Shown: piece by piece, positions 9,301 to 16,048 of the stretch | Layout: each line of letters opens with the position of its first letter | Numbering within the stretch: the first letter of the stretch is position 1 | Assembly (NCBI GenBank): GCA_964392655.1 | Contig: CAYMQY010000083.1 | Span: 1-16,701, forward strand | Direction of reading: 5' to 3' | DNA length: 16,701 bases | DNA from: M3007 sp964392655 | Lineage (GTDB): Bacteria; Bacteroidota; Bacteroidia; Chitinophagales; Saprospiraceae | Made by a program: the position numbers and the translations under genes | Notes under the pieces: model-generated | What the model saw: the letters and a program-made list of their open reading frames with translations, nothing else | The model's database searches: none | What the model was told of the DNA's origin: nothing

Positions 9301-12300
9301 GTAAGGGAGGCGCTGCTGATATTGTCGAAACAGTTGTCTGTAATGGCGACATTGCTCCGGGACGCTGCGGGTACGGTGTACTGAATGGCATGTACGGCGC
9401 CACCGGTAAATGTTGTACCAATATCATGTATCCTGTTGTATTTGATCGTCAGGTTGCTGGTCCCGTTGTTCCCACAACTGATCGCGTTGTTGTTGGAGGG
9501 CGCCGTGATCTCAAACCCGTTGATGGTGACACCATCTACTGTTACAGAGAACGGAAGGCCGCTTCCCGGAGCGATGACGGCCTCTGCCACGCGACTGCCG
9601 CAAGCGATGTTCGCATTGGGGCCGTTGAGGGTCAAGGACTTGTTGAGGACGACATTTTCGGCGTAAGTGCCGGCAGCCACGGAGAGGGTGTGGCCGTTGA
9701 GGGTCAAAGGATCATTAATCGCATCCTGAATGGAGCAGTAAATTTCCCCGGTATTGGTATTAGTAACCTGCGGGGAGGCTGCTGAATTGGCCGCAATAGG
9801 GGTTTGCGGAATAGCCGCTACTTGTGCACTACTGCGGTAAATTTGCTGGGCGCCAGTAAAGTACGCTCCCTCGTTAACAAAGGTATTGGCACTGGCAACA
9901 CCCGGCAAGGTGTTGGGCGTGCCCAAGGCGCCAAGCGAGGTGGCATTGAAAACGATGTGTGTACAGGTAAGCCCCAGTCCGGTATTGTCAAATGTATTGC
10001 AAGAAATATTGGCGCCGGTGCCCCGAACGCGGAGCGAACTACCATAACGCGTAGTAGTCCCTGCAAACGTATTCCCGCGGATGGTTGCGTTGTTGGCGTC
10101 AATCGTGACCAGCGTATTGCCTTGTCCGGTTGTTACACATCCTGCCTCACTACTCGTACCACCAGCCGTACCGGTGATTTGATTGCTGGTAAAGGTAATG
10201 CCGGTGCCGGTCTGAATCACGCAAAGTTGCCGGGGTACATTTAAACTGTCAAATTGGGTTAAGAACCCACACTCGTTAGGTTCTACTCCCACGAATGTTT
10301 TCCCTGAGAAAATATTAGCGCTAACCACGAGATTGTTGACTGCCTCGCCCGATTCGGTAAGTAAGCCCGCCTCGCCGTCGGCGAAAATTTCATTGCCGCG
10401 AATAGTTACATTACTTCTGGCACCGTCTATGTAAACCGCAGCATACTCCACCCCTGCGCTCGGGCTATCATAACCCTTGATGGTGAATCCCTGACCGATG
10501 TCGCCAACCGTTACGTTACTTGCCTGGATGAGAACAGTACCCTGTCCTGTTGAACCGTTGATCGTGGTTACCGCCTTGCCACCAGATGAGCGCAAGGTCA
10601 GGCTCTTGTCTATGGTTACGTTTTCGTTGTACGTACCCGGCGACACCAGGATATCATCTCCCGGGGAAGCCGCCGTCACAGCAGCCTGAATGGTGCAGTA
10701 TGTGTTATTTGTTGTCGTGTTGGTTACCAGACCGAGGCCTACCGTACCCACGTTTCGGGTATTCACCGTGTTGGTCAGGGTGTTACCGCTAATCGTATTG
10801 CCACAGGTAGTTTGAGCATTACCGCGACCAAAGTACTGGTCGGGAATGTTGTTTTGGTTGCCGTCTGCAGGATATGGCGTATGACCTGCTTGCTGCTGGA
10901 TGCCTACGTCATTCCCGGTCACCGTATTGCCCGTCACCGTGTGAAAAGTGCCTTCCACGACGATGCCGAAGCCATCGCTGTCGCTTGTTTGAACATACCC
11001 GGACACGGTATTACCCGTAACGGTAACGCCGGTGGGTATATCCACATTCACGATGTTGGGTGGCGCCAATACACCTCTCCGGTGAATCGCAATACCGGCG
11101 ATATCCCGTAAATCGCCAATGGCAACATTTCTGGTTACCGAGTTATTGGAAACAGTGGTTGCGCCGTTTGGGTTTTTGATCTCCATACCAAAGCGGCCGT
11201 TGTTCAGCAAAGTGTTGTTGCTGATTACATTAGGGCCTACGGTCCCGTCCAGACCGATCAAGCCGATACCATTGTCGCCGTTATTGTACACGTTGTTATT
11301 GTTCATCGTCACGCCGGTAGCCGCTCCGTCCTGGAGTTCGATGCCGCAGCAGTTGTTTCCAAACACCGTACAGTTGGTGATCGTAATGTTGCTTTTCACT
11401 CCATTCCAAATGACGATACCACGGGCGCCAACAGTATGGCCGGACGAGGTAACATAGTTTAGTGTAACATTATTTACCGGGCCATTGGCGTAAAAACCGC
11501 TGCCACCTACGTTGTTTTGGATAGTTACGTTTTGTACAAGAAGGTTGTTGTTACCGCCAATGGCGTAGATGCCGGCGTCGGTATTGCCACTTGCACCGGC
11601 AAAATTCTGTATGGTAAGTTTTTTGATCGTAACCCCCGTTATGCCATTGTTGATAGCAATGCCTCGACCGGTGCCAGATAAACCTGCCCCGTAAACAATA
11701 CATTGGGATTCTCCAACCCCTTGAAGGGTCAGCGGCCGGTTTATGGTCACGCGCTCATTTGAAATTCCTTCGCTTACCTCCAACACATCGTTGTCGGAAG
11801 CGGCATTTACTGCCGCCTGAATGGAGCAGTAAGTGGCCATGGTATTCAGGTTTGTAACGAGACTACCGGGCCACAAATATGAGTTGTCAATTGCCAACGT
11901 GCTGAATGCATTATTTAAAATCCAGCCATAGCGGTTGCCGCCAACGGTAGATCCGATGATATCGCTGGGGTCGCTCAGCGTAAAGGTACTGCCCACCTGG
12001 GGTGTGGAGCCATTAGCCAAAATCTGGTATACTTTTAAATCCACCTCTAAAACTCCACCAGCCCCGGATCTGAATGTATGTTCAAACCGGTACCACCCGG
12101 TTTGATTTACCATAAATTTTGGATTTGAGGGATTTTTAGGCCAACCGGGAGCATTGTTGCTGCGGCTGATGATAAACCGGTTTGTGCCCGCCCCCAATCC
12201 ATCGTTGTCATTGTAAAAGCCGATGTTAAAGATGAAATCACGTCTGTGGGATCCACTTGTGTTGCTGATTGCGGAAGAGTAGTCCACTCGCGTATCATTA

Positions 12301-12665
12301 GCCCAACCACCCCCTACATTCAGGTAAATATCTACGGAGGATTTGTAACCACAGGCGGGGAAAGTAGAGTTATACCCACCAAAGTTTGTGGCAGCGCCAG
12401 TTCCGACCTGTGCATGCCAATCGCCCGTAGAAGAGGTAATACCATTAGTTCCCGAGCTGACTCTGGTCGGATTTAAAGCCCCTCCAAATGCATCCCACCC
12501 GGGCGCGATGCCCACTTCAAAGCCGTTGAAATAGTTGACAGTCTGACTTGAAGCAGGCACTCCCAAGCCTGCAATCAAAAGCAAAGTAAATAAGGCGTTC
12601 AGCGAGGCAAACAAAGTCAAACTATCTGTATTCCAGAAATTTGTCTTGCATGTAAAAGTTGGCAT
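3321..12665 (-). CDS. Giant secreted beta-helix/ConA-like surface protein with dockerin-like C-terminus
   Basis: About 3114 residues including a 100-N gap (residues about 2730-2763). The N-terminus has a long n-region, a hydrophobic segment (NALFTLLLIAGLGV) and a cleavage-like ASSQ near residue 41. Residues about 42-270 form a ConA/lectin-like domain (YFNGFEVGIAPGWDAFGG...AIDNSYLW). Six right-handed beta-helix (DUF1565/pectin-lyase-like) modules begin near 276, 656, 976, 1375, 1780 and 2460, with recurring YC(S/T)IQ.A, TLNGHT, AGTY.ENV, SLTL, VTI.G and N-rich rungs. CNW(Y/W)G plus VPYL.NGTDN...GFQP segments occur near 1304 and 2386. The shared module lies at about 1525-1673, a PKD/Ig-like domain at about 1674-1780, and a second ConA-like domain (about 1918-2112) is inserted into beta-helix module 5. 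After the gap comes a region typical of large Bacteroidota secreted proteins (LQGPYDSTTGLM.DDLR, DWVWLELRDK, LVQRDGDIVDLDG, VMVRHRNHLG). Residues 3027-3114 are a duplicated dockerin-like repeat (NNANNDR/NNAGNDR, EDVNMDGK). A surface adhesin or carbohydrate-interacting scaffold is likely; no catalytic residues were recognised. No type A sorting domain is present. Confidence 0.88.
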   Translation of the reverse strand: MPTFTCKTNFWNTDSLTLFASLNALFTLLLIAGLGVPASSQTVNYFNGFEVGIAPGWDAFGGALNPTRVSSGTNGITSSTGDWHAQVGTGAATNFGGYNSTFPACGYKSSVDIYLNVGGGWANDTRVDYSSAISNTSGSHRRDFIFNIGFYNDNDGLGAGTNRFIISRSNNAPGWPKNPSNPKFMVNQTGWYRFEHTFRSGAGGVLEVDLKVYQILANGSTPQVGSTFTLSDPSDIIGSTVGGNRYGWILNNAFSTLAIDNSYLWPGSLVTNLNTMATYCSIQAAVNAASDNDVLEVSEGISNERVTINRPLTLQGVGESQCIVYGAGLSGTGRGIAINNGITGVTIKKLTIQNFAGASGNTDAGIYAIGGNNNLLVQNVTIQNNVGGSGFYANGPVNNVTLNYVTSSGHTVGARGIVIWNGVKSNITITNCTVFGNNCCGIELQDGAATGVTMNNNNVYNNGDNGIGLIGLDGTVGPNVISNNTLLNNGRFGMEIKNPNGATTVSNNSVTRNVAIGDLRDIAGIAIHRRGVLAPPNIVNVDIPTGVTVTGNTVSGYVQTSDSDGFGIVVEGTFHTVTGNTVTGNDVGIQQQAGHTPYPADGNQNNIPDQYFGRGNAQTTCGNTISGNTLTNTVNTRNVGTVGLGLVTNTTTNNTYCTIQAAVTAASPGDDILVSPGTYNENVTIDKSLTLRSSGGKAVTTINGSTGQGTVLIQASNVTVGDIGQGFTIKGYDSPSAGVEYAAVYIDGARSNVTIRGNEIFADGEAGLLTESGEAVNNLVVSANIFSGKTFVGVEPNECGFLTQFDSLNVPRQLCVIQTGTGITFTSNQITGTAGGTSSEAGCVTTGQGNTLVTIDANNATIRGNTFAGTTTRYGSSLRVRGTGANISCNTFDNTGLGLTCTHIVFNATSLGALGTPNTLPGVASANTFVNEGAYFTGAQQIYRSSAQVAAIPQTPIAANSAASPQVTNTNTGEIYCSIQDAINDPLTLNGHTLSVAAGTYAENVVLNKSLTLNGPNANIACGSRVAEAVIAPGSGLPFSVTVDGVTINGFEITAPSNNNAISCGNNGTSNLTIKYNRIHDIGTTFTGGAVHAIQYTVPAASRSNVAITDNCFDNISSASLTGNSASAIGILQSTSTGVLTGLNIERNTINDVQVNTGNWPTGKIAYGIQINVGGSGSYLSTSGEVVNAVIRDNELSNVSGFIATGIALEGNTKNALVENNSVATLYGRKVDVRAGGGYDLNALKFENNRYVGTCTVQNNSFQTNTFTHDVTAGLGYAVANYVPAGVAFTGGGGGTTGEATLSCNWYGTAVHSAIIDNPALNGKIFNKDNCVTNFVPYLVNGTDNAPAIGFQPHPTACSGGPVQVYNGPTFVSVHATIQGAIDAVTTLNGHTIRIVAGTYTENVDAATGGKNLIFAPGSSPGCVNIVGNFTLNAGDVLEMEIDAATACTGYDQFTVSGIVTLGGATLTIPAGAYFPVSGDEIKIIDGFNPIVGMFAQGNFVTDGNGYTYYISYAGNDVVLTKCCGALIDIGIYNHTAPTPAGNKLQVKLRPNVDVINGSYSAGVFAIRTLTSNGVTFTNLGSAFGYSQFPLDGFGDPITLTDGLYSYYFFSFASVFTGRNWLAGQDTLALTLGYSCVGNATFELINDAFAIANGAKYYQELGGQNATGIFLPAATTATSPASVSIVATNNGPLCTTMPIDLNSTASNGSPLPTPTYSYLWGGPLAYTNTNANPVPFGPATLGMAGIYTVTVTDGNGCTATGTTNVVVLANGGCVKNVDLTTYYPTITQAINVPETLNGHTLEVPAGNWPENVNVTKALKIKGANVGIPCTGTRVAESIIMGTTAVTIASNGVTIDGFQIEGITGVSSAGYTRDTIRNNKVNALFMGITSSLIVTTPTDGYVIQDNCIDIADQTYDTQGFASNPTLAATQTPGAWYVDRFAPAGFVSASFSGSNRLKHSILQSQTQGDAFYNTQGRKYDIAGSTGMSIELYVPAAWATTGRRMAGFWGTAVNGSNVVTRYPIIEFTSDGANPRFRVWDEGTWIDIGLPTGFAYDQWYTLNIALLSNGAFMCSVGDRSTTISGGGSVSIANVILQGYNHTPGLDYDIYWDNFNAFDNPVVKNAPTVGVALVAAAGSQAVVLQSNSVSDAFYGHLLNYVTTTPRTTVRGGTHTNLMQGVAVVNTINGVTYSPSTVGVDNVTMTSFGGNYPAIPGANFHAGVYAFTGGANPLDTVNILVDSVTVSNTGKIAPDCAGLSFADFSTGAGNRLRAVVTESFVTNNLNRGVNVRGANALAIFKQDSIGGNGADPYGTGGNDGFGIYAGVGATVILDSNFITNPPTQAGIYPVTAMFIGVAPAAKITAFNNSINRNGNGSLTANTYPIAQFTATCNWWGNGLIDAVDALVDGNVLFVPYLNNGTDNSVARGFQPLGLCANPKRWYVNDNALTDDVFTLGLGDDLNQGTKRRPFRTIGKAVLTAVTADTVYADAGSYNEQVVVPNTKNNMHIIGVGPCNAVAPALTTMVDFTGTVSGKPTLFDIAGDGTVIDGIHFKADLTKLSSAIIASHSALDNITIKNNCIDPYQSIAGTNLSPYGNRNAISINYGGPTNFRVAAGGVNNIVADNNRVTATVNGVILGDDSGDIAFRSAVSVDEGAGTYTRNTFQTINHDVLVRFNSNGPVVIGGSLANANTFLGGGVQYSDPNAGGGAVTISHNTFNGSVTGSVMRLQDNYHNAPXXXXXXXXXXXXXXXXXXXXXXXXXXXXXXXXXXVYLGDQSGPTIPAPVAFPEYALGANSETNMGCWYRDINIEKNTFDIGSGAQYPQFMNHAQRLALEAILWHLPDNPCLGELIYYVPVELTAKVFLQGPYDSTTGLMKDDLRTPTLLIPTSEPYTAINTAFPTSFTEVNNFVTETIVNPTPATVFGVTGNDAIVDWVWLELRDKTDSTIVLATRSALVQRDGDIVDLDGSSAVLFPDSYAGEYFVMVRHRNHLGTLTKTKINLAAAHFVDFTVATQPTVGTTATSARKLIKTATYGLIAGNTIPKIGGGYQVIYNNANNDRAPILNVVGASTPLNTVSNVYMLEDVNMDGKVRYNNAGNDRVIILNNVGASTPLNIVTQQPNY
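4377..4476. other. Assembly gap of exactly 100 N inside gene C
   Basis: One hundred consecutive undetermined bases, a standard scaffolding placeholder, so the true length is unknown. The minus frame reads open on both sides in the same phase, but with a placeholder length this agreement could be chance (one in three). The missing piece lies between the last beta-helix rungs and the region before the dockerin-like tail, so the length of C and its continuity here are unproven. Confidence 0.97.
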
Positions 12666-13263
12666 AGAGGACAGATTTAAGTGTTGAAGAGAAGATGATT
12701 TATTGGAACTTGTTATGGTATATCAGGTGCATGAACATGTACGCAGCCGCGTTAGACCCGCCATAGCCCCCAAACGGCGGCATGAGCACGCCCGCGCAGC
12801 ATATACAGCTGCCCATCACGCATCGTAGAACTAACTTTTTACAGGAGAAAGACACAAGTCAGACATTGCCAATACGCCATGAGGCTGATTGTTGACAAAC
12901 GAGTTAGTGTCAGAAAGGCTCGCAAAAAAACGGAAGAAGAAAGCAGACGAGGTCGCTTCCCCTCAATGAGGTGGGCTGACTTTTTCATAAGATAATTGTT
13001 GTCTTAATGTCCTTGAGTGACTAACTCATAATGTAATGAAGAGGATTAAAAGGAACAATAAAAGCCAAGGCACAAGCACTTGTCAAAGTGCTCATACGCC
13101 GATACTACACCATAATGATTAAAACTGTGAAACCTGTTTTTCGGTGAGAACCTTGCCTGATTCTACCAGCAAAGTTGACGCTAACTATCACACTTAGCGT
13201 GTGTATTTTTGGGTAAAAATGGGCAAGAATGAGACATTATGGGACAGAGTGGGACACTCCTGT
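12666..13263. other. 598-base intergenic region upstream of gene C
   Basis: No convincing gene was found. It should contain the promoter of C (minus strand), but no clear Bacteroidota TAnnTTTG/-33 TTG pair was seen near 12665. It contains two perfect inverted repeats: AGCACTT (13075-13081) with AAGTGCT (13086-13092) around GTCA, and ACGCTAA (13178-13184) with TTAGCGT (13194-13200) around 9 bases. A weaker one is GCAGC/GCTGC at 12796-12812. The right end holds the 10-bp repeat array at 13211-13260. A 38-codon plus-strand reading frame (12879-12995) has no support beyond being open. Confidence 0.6.
13211..13260. repeat. Five degenerate 10-bp tandem repeats in exact 10-base phase
   Basis: Consecutive decamers starting at 13211, 13221, 13231, 13241 and 13251 read GGGTAAAAAT, GGGCAAGAAT, GAGACATTAT, GGGACAGAGT and GGGACACTCC. 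On the minus strand this is a phased TGTCCCA-like series. The exact one-helical-turn spacing suggests repeated protein binding sites (iterons, an operator array or a multi-site transposon end). The array starts 3 bases beyond the stop codon of the small helix-turn-helix gene, so that protein is an obvious candidate binder (inference). Confidence 0.55.
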
Positions 13264-13458
13264 TTATGATTCCTCAAGATGATCCTTATCCTTTTGCTCC
13301 GGCACTCCCAATGCCTGATACACCCGGTGTACTGCTTCAGGCGGCAACACGCCGGAGGGGAGTTTGATTTTGTAACGCTTCAACAGACGATACAGGGTTC
13401 TCCTGCTGATTCCATACTCTTCTGCCATTTGTTGTCGGGTCTTGCAATTGTCATTCAT
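13264..13458 (-). CDS. Small helix-turn-helix DNA-binding protein
   Basis: 64 residues, almost all of it one HTH unit. TRQQMAEEYGISRRTLYRLLKRY (residues about 7-29) has the pattern of a resolvase/Fis-like or transposase-type recognition HTH: TRQQMAEEYG first helix, IS turn, RRTLYRLLKRY recognition helix. It is followed by KIKLPSGVLPPEAVHRVYQALG and a charged tail (KDKDHLEES). The frame is open further upstream to a TTG at 13497, but the ATG at 13458 is preferred because the HTH starts immediately after it. There is no evident Shine-Dalgarno site. No catalytic domain is attached, so it may be a stand-alone regulator or an accessory/remnant protein of a mobile element. It is isolated: the nearest minus-strand gene downstream is C, about 600 bases away. 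The phased repeats 3 bases past its stop may be its targets. Identification of the fold is fairly secure; the function is not. Confidence 0.72.
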   Translation of the reverse strand: MNDNCKTRQQMAEEYGISRRTLYRLLKRYKIKLPSGVLPPEAVHRVYQALGVPEQKDKDHLEES

Positions 13459-13742
13459 TTTTGGATGGTTAACTGCATGAAAAGTTCCGTTTAGCAATTA
13501 GTTGTGGCTTGTGGCATCTCTCCAAACCTTTGCGTGGGGATGGCATACAGACTAAGCCCCCGGAGGTTGCGCCAGCTGAACCGGATGGTATATACAGCAT
13601 ACATGCGCACACGTGGATCAGGCACCTCAAGCAAAAACCATTTATCAGGTTTACTTTAAGGAAACGCGGATGCAACAAGCATCGGACAAGGTAGAACTCA
13701 AGAAAAAACAGGCTTGAACAGCCTTGGAGACCAGAGACATAA

Positions 13743-13761
13743 CCGCCTTGTTGCAAGGCGG
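13743..13761. repeat. Perfect 8-bp inverted repeat, 3-base loop
   Basis: CCGCCTTG (13743-13750) and CAAGGCGG (13754-13761) form a perfect stem around TTG. Neither side has a U run long enough for a confident intrinsic terminator. It could be an operator, an RNA hairpin or an element end. Confidence 0.5.
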
Positions 13762-13806
13762 ATGCTGGTTTGTTTCATCGATTAAAACTAAAAGATTAGT
13801 TATGCT

Positions 13807-13825
13807 TTAAAAGCAGGGCTTTTAA
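13807..13825. repeat. Perfect 8-bp inverted repeat, 3-base loop
   Basis: TTAAAAGC (13807-13814) and GCTTTTAA (13818-13825) form a perfect stem around AGG. It lies 46 bases from the repeat at 13743-13761 and has the same 8-3-8 geometry but unrelated sequence. It might be a regulator site upstream of the flavoprotein gene. Confidence 0.5.
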
Positions 13826-14095
13826 GTCCTGTAGACTTACTTTGTAGGCAAAAGTATGTTTTTATCGAATTGATTGTATACTATTTTTTTTATTTCCCAG
13901 AATTAACATTTAGGTATCCGGCTAAAAAAACCCGCTCCGGCTCCTTTCTTGCAAAAACCGGAAAGTCAACATAATCAACCCGATGGAGAATCATCCAGCG
14001 GATGCGCTTTGAAAATGCCCGACAAAAAGGAACCTGAACTTGCACCAAACTTCAAATTATTCGGACATTTGGCCACGTAACCAATCATAACCGTC

Positions 14096-15745
14096 ATGTC
14101 AAAAAATATCGGATACCTCTCCGGACGCAAGGGCCTGGACGACAACCTCTTCGAAGCGCTCGGCCGCAGCGCCGACGAACACGGCACCGTGCCCGCCGCC
14201 GAGATGGAACGCCTGGCCGAAAAATTCCTCATTGGCGACGCCAACGTCTACTCCAGCGTTACGTTTTACGACTTCCTGCGCCCCGAGAATCAGGGCAAAA
14301 AAGTGTACGTCTGCAACGGCAGCGCCTGCCTCACCGCCGGCACTCAGGATGCCCTGACCCAAAAACTTGGCGAACATTTCCCTGCCGACGAAATCGGACA
14401 AATGTGCTGCCTCGGTCGTTGCCACGAAAACCACGCATTCCACTACGCCGGCAACAACTACTCCGGCCCGGCCATCGAGCAAATCGCTTCCATCAAAGCC
14501 GACAAAAAAGCCCGGCCCGATACGTACCGGGCCGTGGCCCACGGCACGCCGGTGCTTACCGCTGAATTTCCCGGACTGGAGGCATACTACGAGTTGCTAA
14601 AAAACAGCCTGAAAAAATCGCCCGACGAACTCCTGGCCGAACTCAAAACCTCCGGCCTGCGTGGCCGCGGCGGCGCGGGTTTTCCGACCGCGTTCAAATT
14701 TGAGTCCTGCAAAAACACACCCGGCGAGATCAAATTCCTCGTATGCAATGCCGACGAAGGCGACCCCGGCGCCTACTCCGACCGGTACATCCTGGAGGAG
14801 CGCCCGCACAGCCTGCTGCTCGGCATGATCCTCGCCGGATATATCATCGGCGCCCGGTACGGCGTGCTGTACATCCGCGGCGAATACCCCGAATCCATCC
14901 GCGCCATGCAAACGGCCATTGCCGACATCCGGCAGGCCGGCTACCTCGGCGACAACATCCTTGGCTCCGGCTTTTCCTTCGATTTCAAAATCATCGAAGC
15001 GCAGGGCGCGTACATCTGCGGCGAAGAGACGGCGCTGCTGTCGTCCATCGAAGGCCAGCGCCCCGAAGTGCGGGTGCGCCCGCCCTACCCTACCCAGCAA
15101 GGTTTGTTCAATCAACCCACGGTGGTGAACAACGTGGAAACCCTGGCCTGCATCCCGTTCATCCTGCAGCAGGGCGGTGCAGCCTACGCGGCCCTCGGGC
15201 GCGGGCGCTCCACCGGTACCAAACTCGTGTGCCTTGACGGGCATTTCCACCAGCCCGGCCTGTACGAGGTGGACATGGGCACGCCGCTGGCCACAGTCGT
15301 ACACGAACTCGGCGGCGGTTTCAGGCACCCGGTCAAGGCCATGCACATCGGCGGGCCGCTGGGCGGCCTGGTGCCGGTACACAAAATTGATGACCTCTCG
15401 GTGGACTTCGAGTCGTTTGCCCAAAACGGCTTCCTGCTCGGCCATGCCTCCGTGGTGTGCATACCCGAAGGCTTCCCGCTGATCCAGTACATCGAGCACC
15501 TGTTTGAGTTCACCGCCCACGAGAGTTGCGGCAAGTGTTTCCCCTGCCGCATCGGCTCCACCCGCGGCGCGGAAATGCTGCACAAAGCCCAAAACTCCGA
15601 TTACCGCATTGACCGAACCCTGTTCAACGACCTCGTGGAAACCCTCGAAATTGGCTCGCTTTGCGCGCTGGGCGGCGGGCTTCCGCTGCCGGTGAAGAAT
15701 GCGCTGAAGTATTTTGAACCTGAATTGAAACCGTATTTCACCTAA
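14096..15745 (+). CDS. NuoE-NuoF fusion flavoprotein, NADH-binding diaphorase subunit (HoxF/FdsB/NuoF family)
   Basis: 549 residues. Residues 1 to about 135 are a NuoE-like thioredoxin-fold domain with the four [2Fe-2S] ligands C73-x4-C78 and C105-x3-C109. Residues about 160-549 are NuoF-like: GLRGRGGAGFP (187-197, glycine-rich NADH/FMN site), CNADEGDPGAYSDR (217-230), YICGEETALLSSIEG (306-320), VNNVETL (344-350), and the N3-type [4Fe-4S] ligands ESCGKCFPC (C478, C481, C484) plus C523 in SLCALGG. All cofactor ligands are present, so the domain should oxidise or reduce NAD(P)(H) at FMN and pass electrons through Fe-S clusters to a partner. The fused layout is typical of the diaphorase subunit of NAD-linked formate dehydrogenases and NAD-reducing hydrogenases, whereas respiratory complex I usually keeps NuoE and NuoF separate. 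No partner (NuoG/HoxU, FdhA or hydrogenase subunit) follows; the next genes are toxin-antitoxin. The partner may lie elsewhere. By eye the gene is more GC-rich than the toxin-antitoxin pair. The substrate of the complex is undetermined. Confidence 0.93.
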   Translation: MSKNIGYLSGRKGLDDNLFEALGRSADEHGTVPAAEMERLAEKFLIGDANVYSSVTFYDFLRPENQGKKVYVCNGSACLTAGTQDALTQKLGEHFPADEIGQMCCLGRCHENHAFHYAGNNYSGPAIEQIASIKADKKARPDTYRAVAHGTPVLTAEFPGLEAYYELLKNSLKKSPDELLAELKTSGLRGRGGAGFPTAFKFESCKNTPGEIKFLVCNADEGDPGAYSDRYILEERPHSLLLGMILAGYIIGARYGVLYIRGEYPESIRAMQTAIADIRQAGYLGDNILGSGFSFDFKIIEAQGAYICGEETALLSSIEGQRPEVRVRPPYPTQQGLFNQPTVVNNVETLACIPFILQQGGAAYAALGRGRSTGTKLVCLDGHFHQPGLYEVDMGTPLATVVHELGGGFRHPVKAMHIGGPLGGLVPVHKIDDLSVDFESFAQNGFLLGHASVVCIPEGFPLIQYIEHLFEFTAHESCGKCFPCRIGSTRGAEMLHKAQNSDYRIDRTLFNDLVETLEIGSLCALGGGLPLPVKNALKYFEPELKPYFT

Positions 15746-15754
15746 CCGTGCATC

Positions 15755-16048
15755 ATGCAACTCGACCAATCAAGCCTTGAAGTGATAAAAACGTACCTGG
15801 CGGACAAGCCGGTGCACAAGGCGTATCTGTTTGGCTCCTATGTCCGGGGCGAAGCCGGAGCGAGCAGCGATATTGATATTCTCCTGGAACTGGACTACAG
15901 CCGGCACATTGGGTTGCTTTTCGTACAAATGCAACTCGAACTGGAAGACCTGCTGCACAAAAAAGTGGATTTGGTATCAGCCAAGGGGGTTTCCAAATAC
16001 CTCAAACCAATAATTGATCGGGAAAAAAAACTGATTTATGCCAGGTAA
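15755..16048 (+). CDS. mntA: MntA-type minimal nucleotidyltransferase antitoxin
   Basis: 97 residues, the usual length of an MNT protein. The polymerase-beta-like nucleotidyltransferase motif G27-S28-x10-D39-x-D41 is intact (LFGSYVRGEAGASSDIDILLEL), with a likely third acidic residue at D72 (KKVDLV). In characterised pairs MntA AMPylates tyrosines next to the HEPN active site of HepT and so neutralises it (established for the family). The ATG lies 9 bases after the stop of the flavoprotein gene and the coding end overlaps hepT by 11 bases, so translation of the pair is probably coupled. The base composition is less GC-rich than that of the upstream gene, consistent with separate acquisition. 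Identification is firm; activity is inferred. Confidence 0.92.
   Translation: MQLDQSSLEVIKTYLADKPVHKAYLFGSYVRGEAGASSDIDILLELDYSRHIGLLFVQMQLELEDLLHKKVDLVSAKGVSKYLKPIIDREKKLIYAR

Larger units (their letters stand above)
13459..14095. other. 637-base intergenic region between the HTH gene and the NuoEF-type gene
   Basis: Divergent spacer that should hold the promoters of the HTH gene (minus) and of the flavoprotein gene (plus). The part from about 13500 to 13780 is GC-balanced; 13780-13930 is AT-rich with T runs (for example 13884-13891). A minus-strand -7-like element TACTTTTG (matching TAnnTTTG) can be read from 13856 to 13849, but no -33 TTG partner was seen. No gene could be supported; the open frames here have no recognisable protein features. 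Confidence 0.5.

Noticed and set aside
3321..12665. Repeat spacing in gene C as a CRISPR or simple tandem array
   Set aside because: The repeats are protein-level beta-helix modules of unequal length in an open frame, not conserved DNA repeats with spacers.
12879..12995. 38-codon plus-strand frame in the intergenic region
   Set aside because: Short, basic, no ribosome binding site at the right distance and no recognisable motif; not distinguishable from chance.
13459..13497. Extended TTG start for the HTH protein
   Set aside because: It adds 13 residues (LNGTFHAVNHPK region) with no domain content, and an ATG sits right before the HTH, so the ATG at 13458 was chosen.
13469..13756. 95-codon minus-strand frame upstream of the HTH gene
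   Set aside because: Cysteine- and leucine-rich with no recognisable fold; it overlaps the 5' extension of the HTH gene in another frame.
13855..13862. TATGTTTT as a plus-strand -7 promoter element for the flavoprotein gene
   Set aside because: It lacks the final G of TAnnTTTG and there is no TTG at -33 spacing; in an AT-rich stretch this is expected by chance.
14597..15769. 390-codon open frame on the minus strand
   Set aside because: Antisense to the flavoprotein gene, whose motifs and cofactor ligands are intact. Long antisense frames are expected opposite GC-rich genes.
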